Below, piece by piece: positions 1 through 9,167 of a stretch of DNA of 59,005 bases. The notes below the pieces were generated by a model. It saw only the letters and a list, made by a program, of their open reading frames with translations, did not search any database and had not been told where the DNA came from. Every line of letters begins with the position of its first letter. Positions within the stretch are counted from its first letter, which is position 1. This DNA comes from Pelagibacteraceae bacterium AG-390-D18 (GTDB lineage: Bacteria > Pseudomonadota > Alphaproteobacteria > Pelagibacterales > Pelagibacteraceae): contig QCGY01000008.1 in NCBI GenBank assembly GCA_003279715.1, positions 1 through 59,005 of the forward strand, in the 5' to 3' direction. Made by a program: the position numbers and the translations under genes.

Positions 1-465
1 TATAGTGTCATTAAATTTTTTTGGTTTTATTAATCCTTCAAAATAATCTACATTTGAACTTCTCAGTATTGATCGAGCTATTTCCTGGGATTTTGGAACA
101 ATTATTGATAGAAGTATAATTTGGATAAACATAATTAATATTGAAACCCAGAAAAAAAAATTAACAACATTTATTTTATTAACCCCATGGTTCCAAAAAA
201 TAATCAATTCGTTGCTAGTCTCATATTTAATAAAAGTGTATGAAAAACTAAAAAACAATGCAAAAGGTAAAATTCTACTGATGATTTTTGGAAAATTTAA
301 TAATGTATAATTAAAATAAACATTATAATTTCTACCATCCTCAATCATAATATCTAAAAAATTTACTGCCTGAAAGACCCAGATAATTGCACTGATTCCA
401 AATAAGGCGAGAAAAAAAAATGTCAAACAGTCTAACAATAGTTTCCTAAAAATAATTTTTTTCAT
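1..465 (-). CDS. LptF/LptG-family LPS-export permease, 3' part missing
   Basis: Open frame running off the left edge, so only the N-terminal 155 residues are visible. It begins MKKIIFRKLLLDC and has a first membrane helix (about residues 10-35), then VNFLDIMIEDGRN, a second hydrophobic stretch, KYETSNELIIFW and a third helix. This order and the ET(S/N)NELI motif are typical of LptF/LptG (YjgP/YjgQ), which with LptB and LptC extract lipopolysaccharide from the inner membrane. Divergent from pepA, 61 bp apart. I cannot decide between LptF and LptG from this part; the pepA neighbourhood favours LptF. Confidence 0.8.
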   Translation of the reverse strand, partial: MKKIIFRKLLLDCLTFFFLALFGISAIIWVFQAVNFLDIMIEDGRNYNVYFNYTLLNFPKIISRILPFALFFSFSYTFIKYETSNELIIFWNHGVNKINVVNFFFWVSILIMFIQIILLSIIVPKSQEIARSILRSSNVDYFEGLIKPKKFNDTI

Positions 466-493
466 TGAAATATCTTAATTTTAACAATATATA
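465..493 (+). promoter_or_regulatory. Candidate sigma-70 promoter for pepA-ndk
   Basis: TTGAAA at 465-470 and TATATA at 488-493 are separated by exactly 17 bp and lie about 35 bp before the pepA ATG. The -35 overlaps the start codon of the divergent lptF/G gene. In DNA this AT-rich, such matches arise by chance fairly often, so this is only a candidate. Confidence 0.35.
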
Positions 494-494
494 G

Positions 495-514
495 CACTCT
501 ACTCGCGCAGAGTG
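495..514. repeat. GC-richer inverted repeat between lptF/G and pepA
   Basis: CACTCT (495-500) and AGAGTG (509-514) form a perfect 6-bp inverted repeat around the loop ACTCGCGC. It stands out from its AT-rich surroundings. No T-run follows on either strand, so it is not an obvious terminator; an operator or a 5' leader hairpin are both possible. Confidence 0.4.
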
Positions 515-526
515 TATTTAAAATTT

Positions 527-1984
527 ATGACTGTAGAAATTAATTATAAAAGTAATAGCTCTAAAAAAATTTCATCAAATTATATCTTATTTGTTGATGA
601 AAAATTCAATATTAATGATTTAAAAAAATATACTTCAAATTCTGAATTTTCATACATTTCAGATTTATTAAAGACTAGCGATTTAAAAAAAGACTTACTT
701 TTTTTTGAAATTAATTCAAAAAAAACGATATTTTTAGTATCCATTAAGAAAGATATAAAAACCTCTGACATAGAAAAATTAGGAGCCAAATTTCATGGTT
801 ATTTAAATTATGATAAGAAAAATGATTATGTTGTAAATTCTGATACTGTCAGCAACAAGATAAAAAATTTTGTAGGATATTTTTTACATGGAATAAAATT
901 AAAATCCTATGAATTTAATATTTATAAATCAAAAAAAAATAAAAAACTTGTTTCGATAAGTGTTATTGGAAATAAAAATAGAATATCTATACAGGATCAA
1001 TTGAGATTTAAAGCTTTAGAAGAGGGAACCTTTTATGCAAGAGACCTCGTTTCAGAACCAGGTAATATTTTGCACCCTGACGAATATGCAAAAAGAATAA
1101 ATTCACTTAAAAAATTTGGATTAATAATTAATGTTTATGATGAAAAGAAATTAAAAAAACTTGGAATGAATGCTTTGCTTGGAGTTGGCCAAGGAAGTAT
1201 TAGAGGATCTTATCTAGTCACTATGGAGTGGAAAGGTGCGAAAGATAATTCTAAACCTTTGGCATTTGTTGGAAAAGGTGTTTGTTTTGATACAGGTGGT
1301 ATTTCACTTAAGCCAGCTAAGTTTATGGAGGATATGACGTATGATATGGCAGGTTCTGCTACAGTAGTTGGTTTAATGAAAAACCTAGCTGTAAGGAAAT
1401 CAAAGATTAATGCAGTTGGCGTTGTAGGACTTGTAGAAAATATGCCAGGTGGGAATGCTCAAAGACCTGGAGATATTGTTAAATCATATAGTGGTAAAAC
1501 AATTGAAATATTGAACACAGATGCAGAAGGTAGATTAGTTTTAGCAGATGCTCTTGCGTTTACAGAAAAAAAATTTAAACCGAAATTTATGGTTGATTTA
1601 GCAACACTTACAGGTGCAATTATAGTTTCTCTTGGATCAGAATATGCTGGTCTTTTTTCAAACGATGATAAATTAACTAATCAATTAATGAAAGCAGGAG
1701 AAGAAGTTGATGAAAAATTATGGAGGATGCCTCTTCACAAAAACTTTGATAAATTAATAGACTCTAAAAATGCTGATATGCAAAATATTAATTATGTTGG
1801 TGGAGCAGGATCTACGACTGCAGCTCAATTTTTACAAAGATTTATTTTAAACAAAACACCATGGGCACACCTAGACATAGCAGGTATGGCTTTTTCAAAA
1901 TATGGTGGAGCATTAAATTCAGGTGGTGCAACAGGTTACGGTGTAAGATTATTAAATAAACTAATAGAGGATAATTATGAGTAA
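527..1984 (+). CDS. pepA: Leucyl aminopeptidase (M17 family)
   Basis: Cytosolic di-metal aminopeptidase that releases N-terminal amino acids from peptides. The C-terminal catalytic half carries GKGVCFDTGGISLKP (metal-binding Lys and Asp) and the family signature NTDAEGRLVLADAL. The N-terminal third is divergent and Lys/Asn-rich, as usual for M17. About 485 residues, close to the usual 480-500. I chose the ATG at 527 (MTVEINYK) over an in-frame GTG at 512, because that GTG lies inside the upstream inverted repeat. The stop overlaps the ndk start by 8 bp, so the two are probably co-translated. Confidence 0.93.
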   Translation: MTVEINYKSNSSKKISSNYILFVDEKFNINDLKKYTSNSEFSYISDLLKTSDLKKDLLFFEINSKKTIFLVSIKKDIKTSDIEKLGAKFHGYLNYDKKNDYVVNSDTVSNKIKNFVGYFLHGIKLKSYEFNIYKSKKNKKLVSISVIGNKNRISIQDQLRFKALEEGTFYARDLVSEPGNILHPDEYAKRINSLKKFGLIINVYDEKKLKKLGMNALLGVGQGSIRGSYLVTMEWKGAKDNSKPLAFVGKGVCFDTGGISLKPAKFMEDMTYDMAGSATVVGLMKNLAVRKSKINAVGVVGLVENMPGGNAQRPGDIVKSYSGKTIEILNTDAEGRLVLADALAFTEKKFKPKFMVDLATLTGAIIVSLGSEYAGLFSNDDKLTNQLMKAGEEVDEKLWRMPLHKNFDKLIDSKNADMQNINYVGGAGSTTAAQFLQRFILNKTPWAHLDIAGMAFSKYGGALNSGGATGYGVRLLNKLIEDNYE

Positions 1985-2387
1985 TATTGAACAAACATTA
2001 TCAATTATAAAACCAGATGCTGTTGAAAGAAATTTAGATAATGAAATTAAGGAAATGTTTAAAAATAAAGGTTTTTCAATCGTAAAAGAAAAAAAAATTC
2101 AGATTGAAAAATTAGAGGCTGAAAAATTTTATAAGGTGCATGAAACAAAACCATTTTATAATGATCTTTGTGCTTATTTATCATCTGGACCAATTGTAGT
2201 TATGATTCTTGAAAAAGAAAATGCAGTATTAGGTAATAGAGAATTAATGGGTGCAACTAATCCAAATGATGCTGAAGATGGCACTATAAGAAAAAAATAT
2301 GGAATTTCTATTGATAAAAATTCTGTACATGGATCAGATAGTGTAGAAAACGCAAAAACTGAAATAGATTTTTTTTTTAAAGACTAA
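1977..2387 (+). CDS. ndk: Nucleoside diphosphate kinase
   Basis: Transfers the gamma-phosphate of ATP to nucleoside and deoxynucleoside diphosphates through a phosphohistidine. The 136 residues match the short bacterial form. QTLSIIKPDAVERN opens the protein, NRELMGATNPNDAEDGTIR is the nucleotide-binding signature, and the catalytic His is H118 in NSVHGSDS. It overlaps the end of pepA by 8 bp and ends convergently over the 3' end of purN (11 bp overlap). Confidence 0.97.
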   Translation: MSNIEQTLSIIKPDAVERNLDNEIKEMFKNKGFSIVKEKKIQIEKLEAEKFYKVHETKPFYNDLCAYLSSGPIVVMILEKENAVLGNRELMGATNPNDAEDGTIRKKYGISIDKNSVHGSDSVENAKTEIDFFFKD

Positions 2388-2955
2388 ATATTTTCATAAT
2401 AGCTGCTGGATAGAGTTTATGCTCCTGTATCAAAATCTTTTTCGCTAAGATTTTAGGGGTATCAAGTTTTTTAATTCTTACTTTCTTTTGATTAATAATT
2501 TCACCAGAATCAAGTCTAGAATTTACAAAGTGCACAGTGCAACCAGAATATTTATCTTTATTTCTAATTGCTCTTTCATGAGTATTTAATCCTTTATATT
2601 TTGGAAGTAGGGAAGGGTGAATATTAAGAATTTTTCCTTTAAAATTCTTAATAAAACTTTTCGATAAAATTTTCATAAAACCTGCAAGACAAATTAAATG
2701 AATATCGTTTTTTTTTAATTCATTGATAACTTTTTTCTCAGATAAAATGTTTTTAAAATTAAATACTTTTTTTTTAATTTTATAAATATTTGCATATTGT
2801 AAACCTTTTGCTTTATAATTATTAGAAATAATCATTTTTATAATTATTGGTGATTTTTTAAGTTTTGAAAATTTGATAAGAGATTTTAAATTACTGCCTG
2901 TTCCTGAAATAAAAACTGCTATATTTATTTTATTAGATCCAGTTAACAGAGCCAT
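2377..2955 (-). CDS. purN: Phosphoribosylglycinamide formyltransferase (GAR transformylase 1)
   Basis: Transfers the formyl group of 10-formyl-THF to GAR, step 3 of de novo purine synthesis. Residues 10-24 give the INIAVFISGTGSNL start of the fold, and LNIHPSLLPKYKG carries the catalytic Asn-His and loop. The length of 192 residues is normal. Its first codons overlap the 3' end of purM by 23 bp, so the genes are co-transcribed as purM-purN. The N-terminus is about eight residues longer than in many homologues, but no closer ATG is available. Confidence 0.95.
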   Translation of the reverse strand: MALLTGSNKINIAVFISGTGSNLKSLIKFSKLKKSPIIIKMIISNNYKAKGLQYANIYKIKKKVFNFKNILSEKKVINELKKNDIHLICLAGFMKILSKSFIKNFKGKILNIHPSLLPKYKGLNTHERAIRNKDKYSGCTVHFVNSRLDSGEIINQKKVRIKKLDTPKILAKKILIQEHKLYPAAIMKIFSL

Positions 2956-3964
2956 TTAGTTTAACTTTTTCTTTAAAATTTTTAGTAATTTTTCCTATTA
3001 CATAAGGTTTATAATTATTTGTAAAATAACTTTTAATTTGATTTAACTTTTTTGGGTTGACGATTAAACAAAAACCAACACCACAATTGAAAGTTTTAAG
3101 CATTTCTTTATCTGATATTTCTTTTTTATGAAGCCATTTGAAAATTTTAGATGTTTTTATTAAGTCTAAATTTATTTCGGCCGTGAAATTATCTGGAATA
3201 ACTCTTTGAATATTATCAGCTAAACCCCCTCCAGTAATATTGGCACATCCATTAATCAAATTTTTATCTATTAATTTTAAAACTTCATTTACATAAATTT
3301 TAGTTGGTTTGATTAGCTCTTTTTTTAAAAAAATATTTTTTTTAATATCTATTTTTTTCTGTTTAAGAAGATAACGTACTAGAGAGTATCCATTTGAATG
3401 AAGACCACTTGAGGGTATAGCTAAAATTAAATCATTATTTTTAATTTTATTTTTACTTAAAATTTTATTTTTACCGACTATCCCAACTGCAAAACCTGCA
3501 ATATCAAATTTACCTTTTTCATATGTGCCTGGCATTTCAGCTGTTTCACCACCAACCAATTCACACCTAGACAATTTACATCCTTTTACAATACCTTTGA
3601 TGATTGATTTTAATTTTTTTAAATCAATTTTATTAATAGAAATATAATCTAAAAATAGTATAGGTTTTGCACCTTGAACAATTAAATCGTTTACACTCAT
3701 TGCAACTAAATCAATTCCAATAGTGTCATATTTATTAAGCATGTTTGCGATTTCAACTTTAGTTCCAACACCATCTGTGCAGGCAACAATTTTAGGTTGT
3801 TTTATATGATTTGGAATATCTGATATTGAACCAAAACCACCAATATTTGAAAACTTTTTTTTGCCCTTTTTTTTTGATGAAACAGATGAAATGAAATTTA
3901 CAAATTTATCAGCAGCATTTATGTTAACTCCACTTTTTTTATAGGTTATTAATTTATTATTCAT
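2933..3964 (-). CDS. purM: Phosphoribosylformylglycinamidine cyclo-ligase (AIR synthetase)
   Basis: ATP-dependent ring closure of FGAM to AIR, step 5 of purine synthesis. Visible family motifs are CTDGVGTKVEIA, GIDLVAMSVNDL, the VGGETAEMPGTY loop and GGGLADNIQRV. The length of 343 residues is typical. First gene of the purM-purN pair. The opposite-strand DUF2066 gene begins only 11 bp away, an arrangement seen in other alphaproteobacteria, leaving little room for separate promoters. Confidence 0.97.
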   Translation of the reverse strand: MNNKLITYKKSGVNINAADKFVNFISSVSSKKKGKKKFSNIGGFGSISDIPNHIKQPKIVACTDGVGTKVEIANMLNKYDTIGIDLVAMSVNDLIVQGAKPILFLDYISINKIDLKKLKSIIKGIVKGCKLSRCELVGGETAEMPGTYEKGKFDIAGFAVGIVGKNKILSKNKIKNNDLILAIPSSGLHSNGYSLVRYLLKQKKIDIKKNIFLKKELIKPTKIYVNEVLKLIDKNLINGCANITGGGLADNIQRVIPDNFTAEINLDLIKTSKIFKWLHKKEISDKEMLKTFNCGVGFCLIVNPKKLNQIKSYFTNNYKPYVIGKITKNFKEKVKLNGSVNWI

Positions 3965-3975
3965 TAATATGTTTT

Positions 3976-5055
3976 ATGAGATTTAATATTAAACTTTTTA
4001 ATTATAAAATATTATATATTTATTTTTGTTTACTTGCCTTGTTAAATATTTTTTTTTCCACAGAAAATATTCAAGCAAAGACTTTTAATATTAATGATAT
4101 TGAAATATCCACTCCATTTGAGATCAAATTTGACAAAAATAAGATAATTGAAGAAGGATTTTCCCAAGCTTTTGATAGATTAATTTTATCTATCGTTCAA
4201 ACTAAAGATAAAAAAAAACTTGGCCAAACATCTCTAAATCAAATTAAAGGTATGATTGAAACTTTTTCTATCAAAGAAGAAAAATTTATAAATGAAGTTT
4301 ATTATTTATCTTTAAATGTATCTTTTAATAAAAAAAAAATACTGAACTTAATGGAAAACAAAAATATTTTTCCATCTCTTCCTGCAAAAAAAAATATTTT
4401 TTTTCTACCTATAATTATAGACAAAAATAAAAATGAAATTTTAATTTTTTCTGAGAGCTATATTTTTAATAATTGGAATTCTTATATTCAAAAATACCAT
4501 TTACTTAATTATATTTTACCCACTGAAGATCTTGAGGATTTTAATTTAATAAAAAGAAACTTAAAAAATATAGAAAGTTATAACTTTAAAGAAATTATCC
4601 AAAAATATACTCTTGATGAATATATCATATCAATTATCTTTAAAGATAATAATGATATTAAAGTTTTAAATAAAATAAATATTAATCAAAAGATAGATGT
4701 CAAAAATATAAGTTTTTCAAATCTTAATATAGATAATTTTCAGGAAACAAATAAATTAATTGAAAGATTAAAAGAAGTATTTGAAAATTATTGGAAAAGT
4801 AAAAATGAAATTAATACATCGGTCAAGTTATCTTTGACAATTTCAATAACTAACAGTGATAATTTAAAAATTTCAAATTTTGAAGAAATATTAAATAATA
4901 CCGATTTAATATATGATTTTTATATTTATAAATTCAACAACAAGGATAATTTTTATAAAATTATTTTTAATGGATCACCAGACCATTTTCTTAAAATTAT
5001 GAAAGATAATAACTATGAATTTGATATTCAAAATCGTATATGGGTCATTAAATGA
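3976..5055 (+). CDS. DUF2066-like exported or envelope protein
   Basis: Function unknown. The first 35 residues are a basic n-region followed by a hydrophobic stretch (ILYIYFCLLALLNIFF) ending near IQAK, so it is probably exported or membrane-anchored. Residues 60-115 (QAFDRLILSIV, VYYLSLNVSFN) resemble the DUF2066 pattern: an Ala/Arg/Leu helix, then a strand with aromatic residues. The position beside purM and before hdaA is the usual alphaproteobacterial context of DUF2066 proteins and supports the assignment. The rest is Lys/Asn/Ile-rich without recognisable motifs. It overlaps hdaA by 4 bp. Confidence 0.6.
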   Translation: MRFNIKLFNYKILYIYFCLLALLNIFFSTENIQAKTFNINDIEISTPFEIKFDKNKIIEEGFSQAFDRLILSIVQTKDKKKLGQTSLNQIKGMIETFSIKEEKFINEVYYLSLNVSFNKKKILNLMENKNIFPSLPAKKNIFFLPIIIDKNKNEILIFSESYIFNNWNSYIQKYHLLNYILPTEDLEDFNLIKRNLKNIESYNFKEIIQKYTLDEYIISIIFKDNNDIKVLNKININQKIDVKNISFSNLNIDNFQETNKLIERLKEVFENYWKSKNEINTSVKLSLTISITNSDNLKISNFEEILNNTDLIYDFYIYKFNNKDNFYKIIFNGSPDHFLKIMKDNNYEFDIQNRIWVIK

Positions 5056-5714
5056 GTAATTTAAATCAATTAATCTTAAATTTTGATTATGAACAAAATT
5101 TTAAAGATCAAGATTTTTATGTTTCTAAGAGTAATGAATTTTCTTTTAAACTTTTAAATAGTTGGCCGATGTGGGAAAAAAATTTCATAAACTTAATTGG
5201 TGAAAGGTTTTCAGGAAAATCTCATTTAATAAATATATTTTTGCACAAGTTTAAAGGAATTAAAATCGAAGCCAACGATATTAACAATGAATTTTTAAAA
5301 AAGATTAAGGTCTTTGAAAACATAATCATTGAAAATTTTAATGATAAAATTGATGAAAATTTATTATTTACTATATTAAACATCATCGATCAGGATAATA
5401 AATATCTAATTTTAACATCAAAAACCCCAATTGTTGATTACTCCTTTAAGTTAAACGATTTAAATTCAAGATCCAAAAATTTTTTATTGTGTAGAATAGA
5501 AAAACCGGGAGATGATTTAATATTTGCGCTTATATTAAAAAATTTATCTGATCGACAAATATTTATAGATAAGAAATTAATAGATTTTATTATTAAAAGA
5601 ATTGATAGATCGTATAGTAAAATTTTTGATTTCATATATAAAATTGACAAGATTAGTTTAAAACGAAAAAAACCAATCGATTTTAAAATTATAAAAGAAG
5701 CTTTAGGAGAATAA
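5052..5714 (+). CDS. hdaA: HdaA, DnaA-related regulator of initiation
   Basis: A DnaA-like AAA+ protein without the DNA-binding domain. Homologues promote hydrolysis of DnaA-bound ATP together with the DNA clamp and so prevent over-initiation. Residues 1-15 (NLNQLILNF) resemble the clamp-binding N-terminal peptide of Hda proteins. The P-loop is GERFSGKSHL at residues 50-59, and the Walker B region is weak (IIENFND). Its length of 220 residues fits HdaA and excludes full DnaA. The stop codon is followed immediately by the TTG start of aspS. Confidence 0.85.
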   Translation: MSNLNQLILNFDYEQNFKDQDFYVSKSNEFSFKLLNSWPMWEKNFINLIGERFSGKSHLINIFLHKFKGIKIEANDINNEFLKKIKVFENIIIENFNDKIDENLLFTILNIIDQDNKYLILTSKTPIVDYSFKLNDLNSRSKNFLLCRIEKPGDDLIFALILKNLSDRQIFIDKKLIDFIIKRIDRSYSKIFDFIYKIDKISLKRKKPIDFKIIKEALGE

Positions 5715-7499
5715 TTGAATAAATATAGAACACATAATTGTAATGAACTGAGAAAAGATGATTTAGATAAAGAAATCTCAATATCTGGATGGATTAATAA
5801 AAAAAGAGATCATGGGAACCTCTTATTTATCGATCTAAGGGATAATTATGGAATTACCCAATGTATTATCGATAAAGAAAATAAAAATTTTTTAGATTTA
5901 GAAAAAACTCAACTTGAAACAGTTATAAAAGTTAACGGGATAGTAGTTAATCGTTCTGATGAAACAATCAATAAAGAAATTGAAACAGGCGAAATTGAAG
6001 TTGTTATAAATAAATTTGAAATTTTAGGAACTTGTAAAGAATTGCCAATGCCTGTTTTTAGCGATCAAGAATATGCTGAAGAAATAAGATTAAAATATAG
6101 ATTTTTAGATTTAAGAAGAAAAAAAATCCACGAAAATATAATCTTAAGGTCAAAAGTGATTTCATATATTAGAAACGAAATGACTAAACTTAGTTTTTTA
6201 GAATTTCAAACACCAATTTTAACTTCATCAAGTCCAGAAGGCGCAAGAGATTTTTTAGTTCCAAGTAGACTAAACCCTGGAAAATTTTATGCATTACCAC
6301 AAGCGCCTCAGCAATTTAAACAATTAATTATGGTTTCTGGTTTTGATAAATATTTTCAAATTGCTCCTTGCTTCAGAGATGAAGATGCGAGAGCTGACAG
6401 AAGTCCAGGGGAATTTTATCAATTAGATTTAGAGATGTCTTTTGTGGAACAAGAAGATGTTTTTAATGTTGTTGAAACTTTAATGGTTAATACTTTCAAG
6501 AAATTCTCAAATAAAAAACTATTGTACGATAAATTTCCAAAAATTTCATATGCTGATGCAATGTTAAATTATGGAAGTGATAAGCCTGATTTAAGAAACC
6601 CATTACTTATAAATGATATTACGGAAATATTTACAAGAGAAGATGTATCGTTTGAGATATTTAAAAAACTTGTAAAATCTGGTTCAAAAGTCAGATGTAT
6701 TTCAACTAAAAATACAAAAGATAAACCTAGAAGCTTTTTTGACAACATTGATAAATGGGCGAAAGAACAGGGTGCCTCTGGATTAGCATATTTTACTTTT
6801 GAAAAAGAAGATCAACTTTCAGCTAAAGGACCGATTGGAAAGTTTTTTTCACATGAAGTATTAGAGGAAATTATGAAAAAGACAAATTCAGAAGTAGGAG
6901 ACAGTATTTTCATGGCATGTGGAAAGCAAAATGATTTAGAAAAAATTACCTCACTCGCTAGAGATAAAATAGCTAAAGATCTAGATTTAATTGACGATGA
7001 TGTTTTTGCATTTTGTTGGATTGTTGACTATCCAATGTTTGAAAAAGATGAAGTAACTAACAAAATTGAGTTTAGTCATAATCCATTTTCTATGCCACAG
7101 GGAAATTTAACGGAAGAAAATTTCGAAAAACCTTTAGACATATTGGCTTATCAATATGACATTGTCTGTAATGGTATTGAACTTTCTTCTGGTGCTATAA
7201 GAAACCACAAACCAGAACTTATGTATAAGCTTTTTTCAATAGCAGGCTATGACAAGAAACAAGTAGATGAAAAATTTAGTGGTATGATTAATGCATTAAG
7301 TTATGGAGCACCACCTCACGGCGGAATCGCACCTGGTATTGATAGGATAGTAATGTTACTAGCAAATGAAAAAAATATAAGAGAAGTGACTATGTTTCCA
7401 ATGAATCAAAATGCTCAAGACTTAATGATGAAAGCTCCTTCTGACGTGAGCGAAGACCAGTTAAAAGAACTTGGTATTGCTATAAAAAATAAGAAATAA
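5715..7499 (+). CDS. aspS: Aspartyl-tRNA synthetase, bacterial type
   Basis: Class II synthetase charging tRNA-Asp. The N-terminal OB-fold (ISGWINKKRDHGNLLFIDLRD) recognises the anticodon. Motif 2 is FRDEDARADRSPGEFYQLD, the bacterial GAD insertion follows at about residues 290-430, and motif 3 is GIAPGIDRIVML. The 594 residues are normal. The start appears to be TTG at 5715: it directly follows the hdaA stop, the encoded MNKYRTHNC aligns with the usual N-terminus, and no ATG is nearby. Whether it also charges tRNA-Asn cannot be read from this window. Confidence 0.97.
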   Translation: MNKYRTHNCNELRKDDLDKEISISGWINKKRDHGNLLFIDLRDNYGITQCIIDKENKNFLDLEKTQLETVIKVNGIVVNRSDETINKEIETGEIEVVINKFEILGTCKELPMPVFSDQEYAEEIRLKYRFLDLRRKKIHENIILRSKVISYIRNEMTKLSFLEFQTPILTSSSPEGARDFLVPSRLNPGKFYALPQAPQQFKQLIMVSGFDKYFQIAPCFRDEDARADRSPGEFYQLDLEMSFVEQEDVFNVVETLMVNTFKKFSNKKLLYDKFPKISYADAMLNYGSDKPDLRNPLLINDITEIFTREDVSFEIFKKLVKSGSKVRCISTKNTKDKPRSFFDNIDKWAKEQGASGLAYFTFEKEDQLSAKGPIGKFFSHEVLEEIMKKTNSEVGDSIFMACGKQNDLEKITSLARDKIAKDLDLIDDDVFAFCWIVDYPMFEKDEVTNKIEFSHNPFSMPQGNLTEENFEKPLDILAYQYDIVCNGIELSSGAIRNHKPELMYKLFSIAGYDKKQVDEKFSGMINALSYGAPPHGGIAPGIDRIVMLLANEKNIREVTMFPMNQNAQDLMMKAPSDVSEDQLKELGIAIKNKK

Positions 7500-7501
7500 A
7501 A

Positions 7502-8326
7502 TTATTTTTTACCTTTTAAACTTATTTTAACGTCTGAAAGATCTACTAAATTTTTCTTATAATTATTTCTTACAAAACCTTTGCTGGTTATATCTTTTAC
7601 AATTTTTAACAATTGGTTTTGGTCTTCAGATTGATTTTCTTCATTAGTAGCTGACTCGCTTCCACCGATTGAAGGTGTATGAGCTAGATCTTCTCTATTT
7701 TGATAAGATATTGCTAATTCTCTAAAAATATAATCTAGTATTGAACTTGCACTTAGTATTCTGTCATTACCGTGCACTTTTCCAGATGGTTCAAATTTTG
7801 TGCCAACAAATGCACTTATGAATTCATCAAGTGGCACACCATATTGAAGTCCTAATGAGACAGCTATTGCAAAATTATTCATTAGAGCTTTTACTAATTC
7901 TCCTTCTTTGCTTGTATCGATAAAAATTTCACCAATTTTACCATCTTCGTATTCACCAGTATGTAAATAAACTTTGTGGTCCCCGATAGTGGCTTTTTGG
8001 ATATAGCCCTTTCTTCTATCGGGCATTCCAAATCTTTTACCTCCTCTTTCAGAGGATTTGTTGAAGTTTGAAATAATATTTTCTTTAGCTTGAGAATTTG
8101 ATTGGTTTATTTCAGCAACTACTTCAATTTTTTTATTTTCAATAACTTTATTATTATTAGGATCAAGACTTTTTGTTTTACGATTGTCAAGTTTTACGTC
8201 TAGTACCTCGAATTTTCCATCATCTCTTTTTTCAAGATTTTTTAACTCTGTTTCATTTATATCATCCAAGTAATGATTAACTTTAAACGTACATGTGTAG
8301 TAAGTCTCAACTAAATATTTTGCCAT
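7502..8326 (-). CDS. Orphan NrdJb-like protein (C-terminal TSCPD-type region of class II ribonucleotide reductase)
   Basis: Residues about 95-215 closely resemble the C-terminal segment of B12-dependent ribonucleotide reductases: [52 protein letters not shown], then [15 protein letters not shown]. The catalytic barrel is absent and no gene for it lies nearby. The only cysteine is in YYTCTF (about residue 12), so the redox cysteine pair at the end of full-length NrdJ is missing. In Pseudomonas aeruginosa NrdJ is split into NrdJa and NrdJb, which is the closest precedent known to me. The N-terminal 90 residues and the C-terminal tail are unfamiliar. It is convergent with aspS (2 bp apart). A non-catalytic or regulatory role is inference. 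Confidence 0.7.
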   Translation of the reverse strand: MAKYLVETYYTCTFKVNHYLDDINETELKNLEKRDDGKFEVLDVKLDNRKTKSLDPNNNKVIENKKIEVVAEINQSNSQAKENIISNFNKSSERGGKRFGMPDRRKGYIQKATIGDHKVYLHTGEYEDGKIGEIFIDTSKEGELVKALMNNFAIAVSLGLQYGVPLDEFISAFVGTKFEPSGKVHGNDRILSASSILDYIFRELAISYQNREDLAHTPSIGGSESATNEENQSEDQNQLLKIVKDITSKGFVRNNYKKNLVDLSDVKISLKGKK

Positions 8327-8440
8327 TTAACTCCAATTTAAATTTTAATTTGAATATTGAATCAATTAATTTATATACAAATTCATATTTTAGTCTAATT
8401 TAAATTATACAATTTTTAATTGAATAAATAAAAAAATTTT

Positions 8441-8800
8441 ATGTTGACACTTTTAAAAAAAATTTTCACTTGGTGGAATCAAGATACCTTTGGCACCAGA
8501 TTAAAAACAATCTTTTTTGGAAATTTAGTTGGTAGTGATGAGCTTGGTAACAAATATTATGAGAGTAAAAACGGAAAGAGATGGGTTATTTATGCAAATA
8601 CTATTGATGCATCTAAAATACCAGTTGAATGGTACTCCTGGATGCATTTTACACCTAATAAAATAGAAAAAACCCATGAACTTAAAAAATATGATTGGCA
8701 AAAACCTCATCAATCTAATTTAACTGGTACTAACAAAGCGTATTATCCAAACAAAGAAAAAGATGGAATCAAAAAGAAATATTCTAGCTGGAAACAATAA
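8441..8800 (+). CDS. NDUFA12-family accessory subunit of complex I (17.2 kDa type)
   Basis: Accessory NADH:ubiquinone oxidoreductase subunit, conserved between alphaproteobacteria and mitochondria. Diagnostic features are the N-terminal FTWWNQDTFGTRL, then VGSDELGNKYYE, GKRWVIY, the PVEWYSWMHF block, and the C-terminal WQKPHQSNLTGT. The 119 residues match bacterial homologues. It stands apart from any nuo operon, as is usual in this group, and overlaps the following DUF2155 gene by 38 bp in another frame. Confidence 0.92.
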   Translation: MLTLLKKIFTWWNQDTFGTRLKTIFFGNLVGSDELGNKYYESKNGKRWVIYANTIDASKIPVEWYSWMHFTPNKIEKTHELKKYDWQKPHQSNLTGTNKAYYPNKEKDGIKKKYSSWKQ

Positions 8801-9167
8801 ATTTAATTTTTATTTTTTTATTTTAGTTTATTTTTTTTTAATAAATCACTCAATTGCAAAAGATAATACTGAAGGTATTTTTACAGATTTAAAAATTTTA
8901 GATAAAATTAGTTCAAAAAATACCTTAGTAAAATTGAAAAATGGAGAGCTAATTACGTTTAAAGATCTCTCTATAAAAAGTTTAAAGTGTAAAAATTCAG
9001 AATTTGATGATAATCCTGAAATTACTGCCTATATACAAGTTAAAGATTTAACTGATGAAAATAATAATGAGGTGTTTGTATTTAATGGCTGGATGTTTTC
9101 ATCAAGTCCATCAATTACTCCATTTGATCATCCAGTATATGATGTTTGGCTTGTTAAATGCTATTAG
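8763..9167 (+). CDS. DUF2155 exported protein
   Basis: Small protein of unknown function with an N-terminal signal: a hydrophobic stretch (FYFFILVYFFLI) ending near SIAK. The mature part has the DUF2155 pattern: LKNGELITFKDLSIKSLKC, then VFNGWMFSSSPSITPFDHPVYDVWLVKC, with two cysteines that could form a disulphide. The combination NDUFA12-DUF2155-accBC is common in alphaproteobacteria. The ATG used lies inside the upstream gene and gives a 20-residue n-region, so a later non-ATG start is possible. It overlaps the end of accC by 4 bp, convergently. Confidence 0.82.
   Translation: MESKRNILAGNNKFNFYFFILVYFFLINHSIAKDNTEGIFTDLKILDKISSKNTLVKLKNGELITFKDLSIKSLKCKNSEFDDNPEITAYIQVKDLTDENNNEVFVFNGWMFSSSPSITPFDHPVYDVWLVKCY

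Noticed and set aside
7502..8326. A decayed (pseudogene) nrdJ
   Set aside because: The frame is intact, begins with its own ATG and distinct N-terminal domain, and shows no leftover barrel sequence, so it looks like a functional separate gene.
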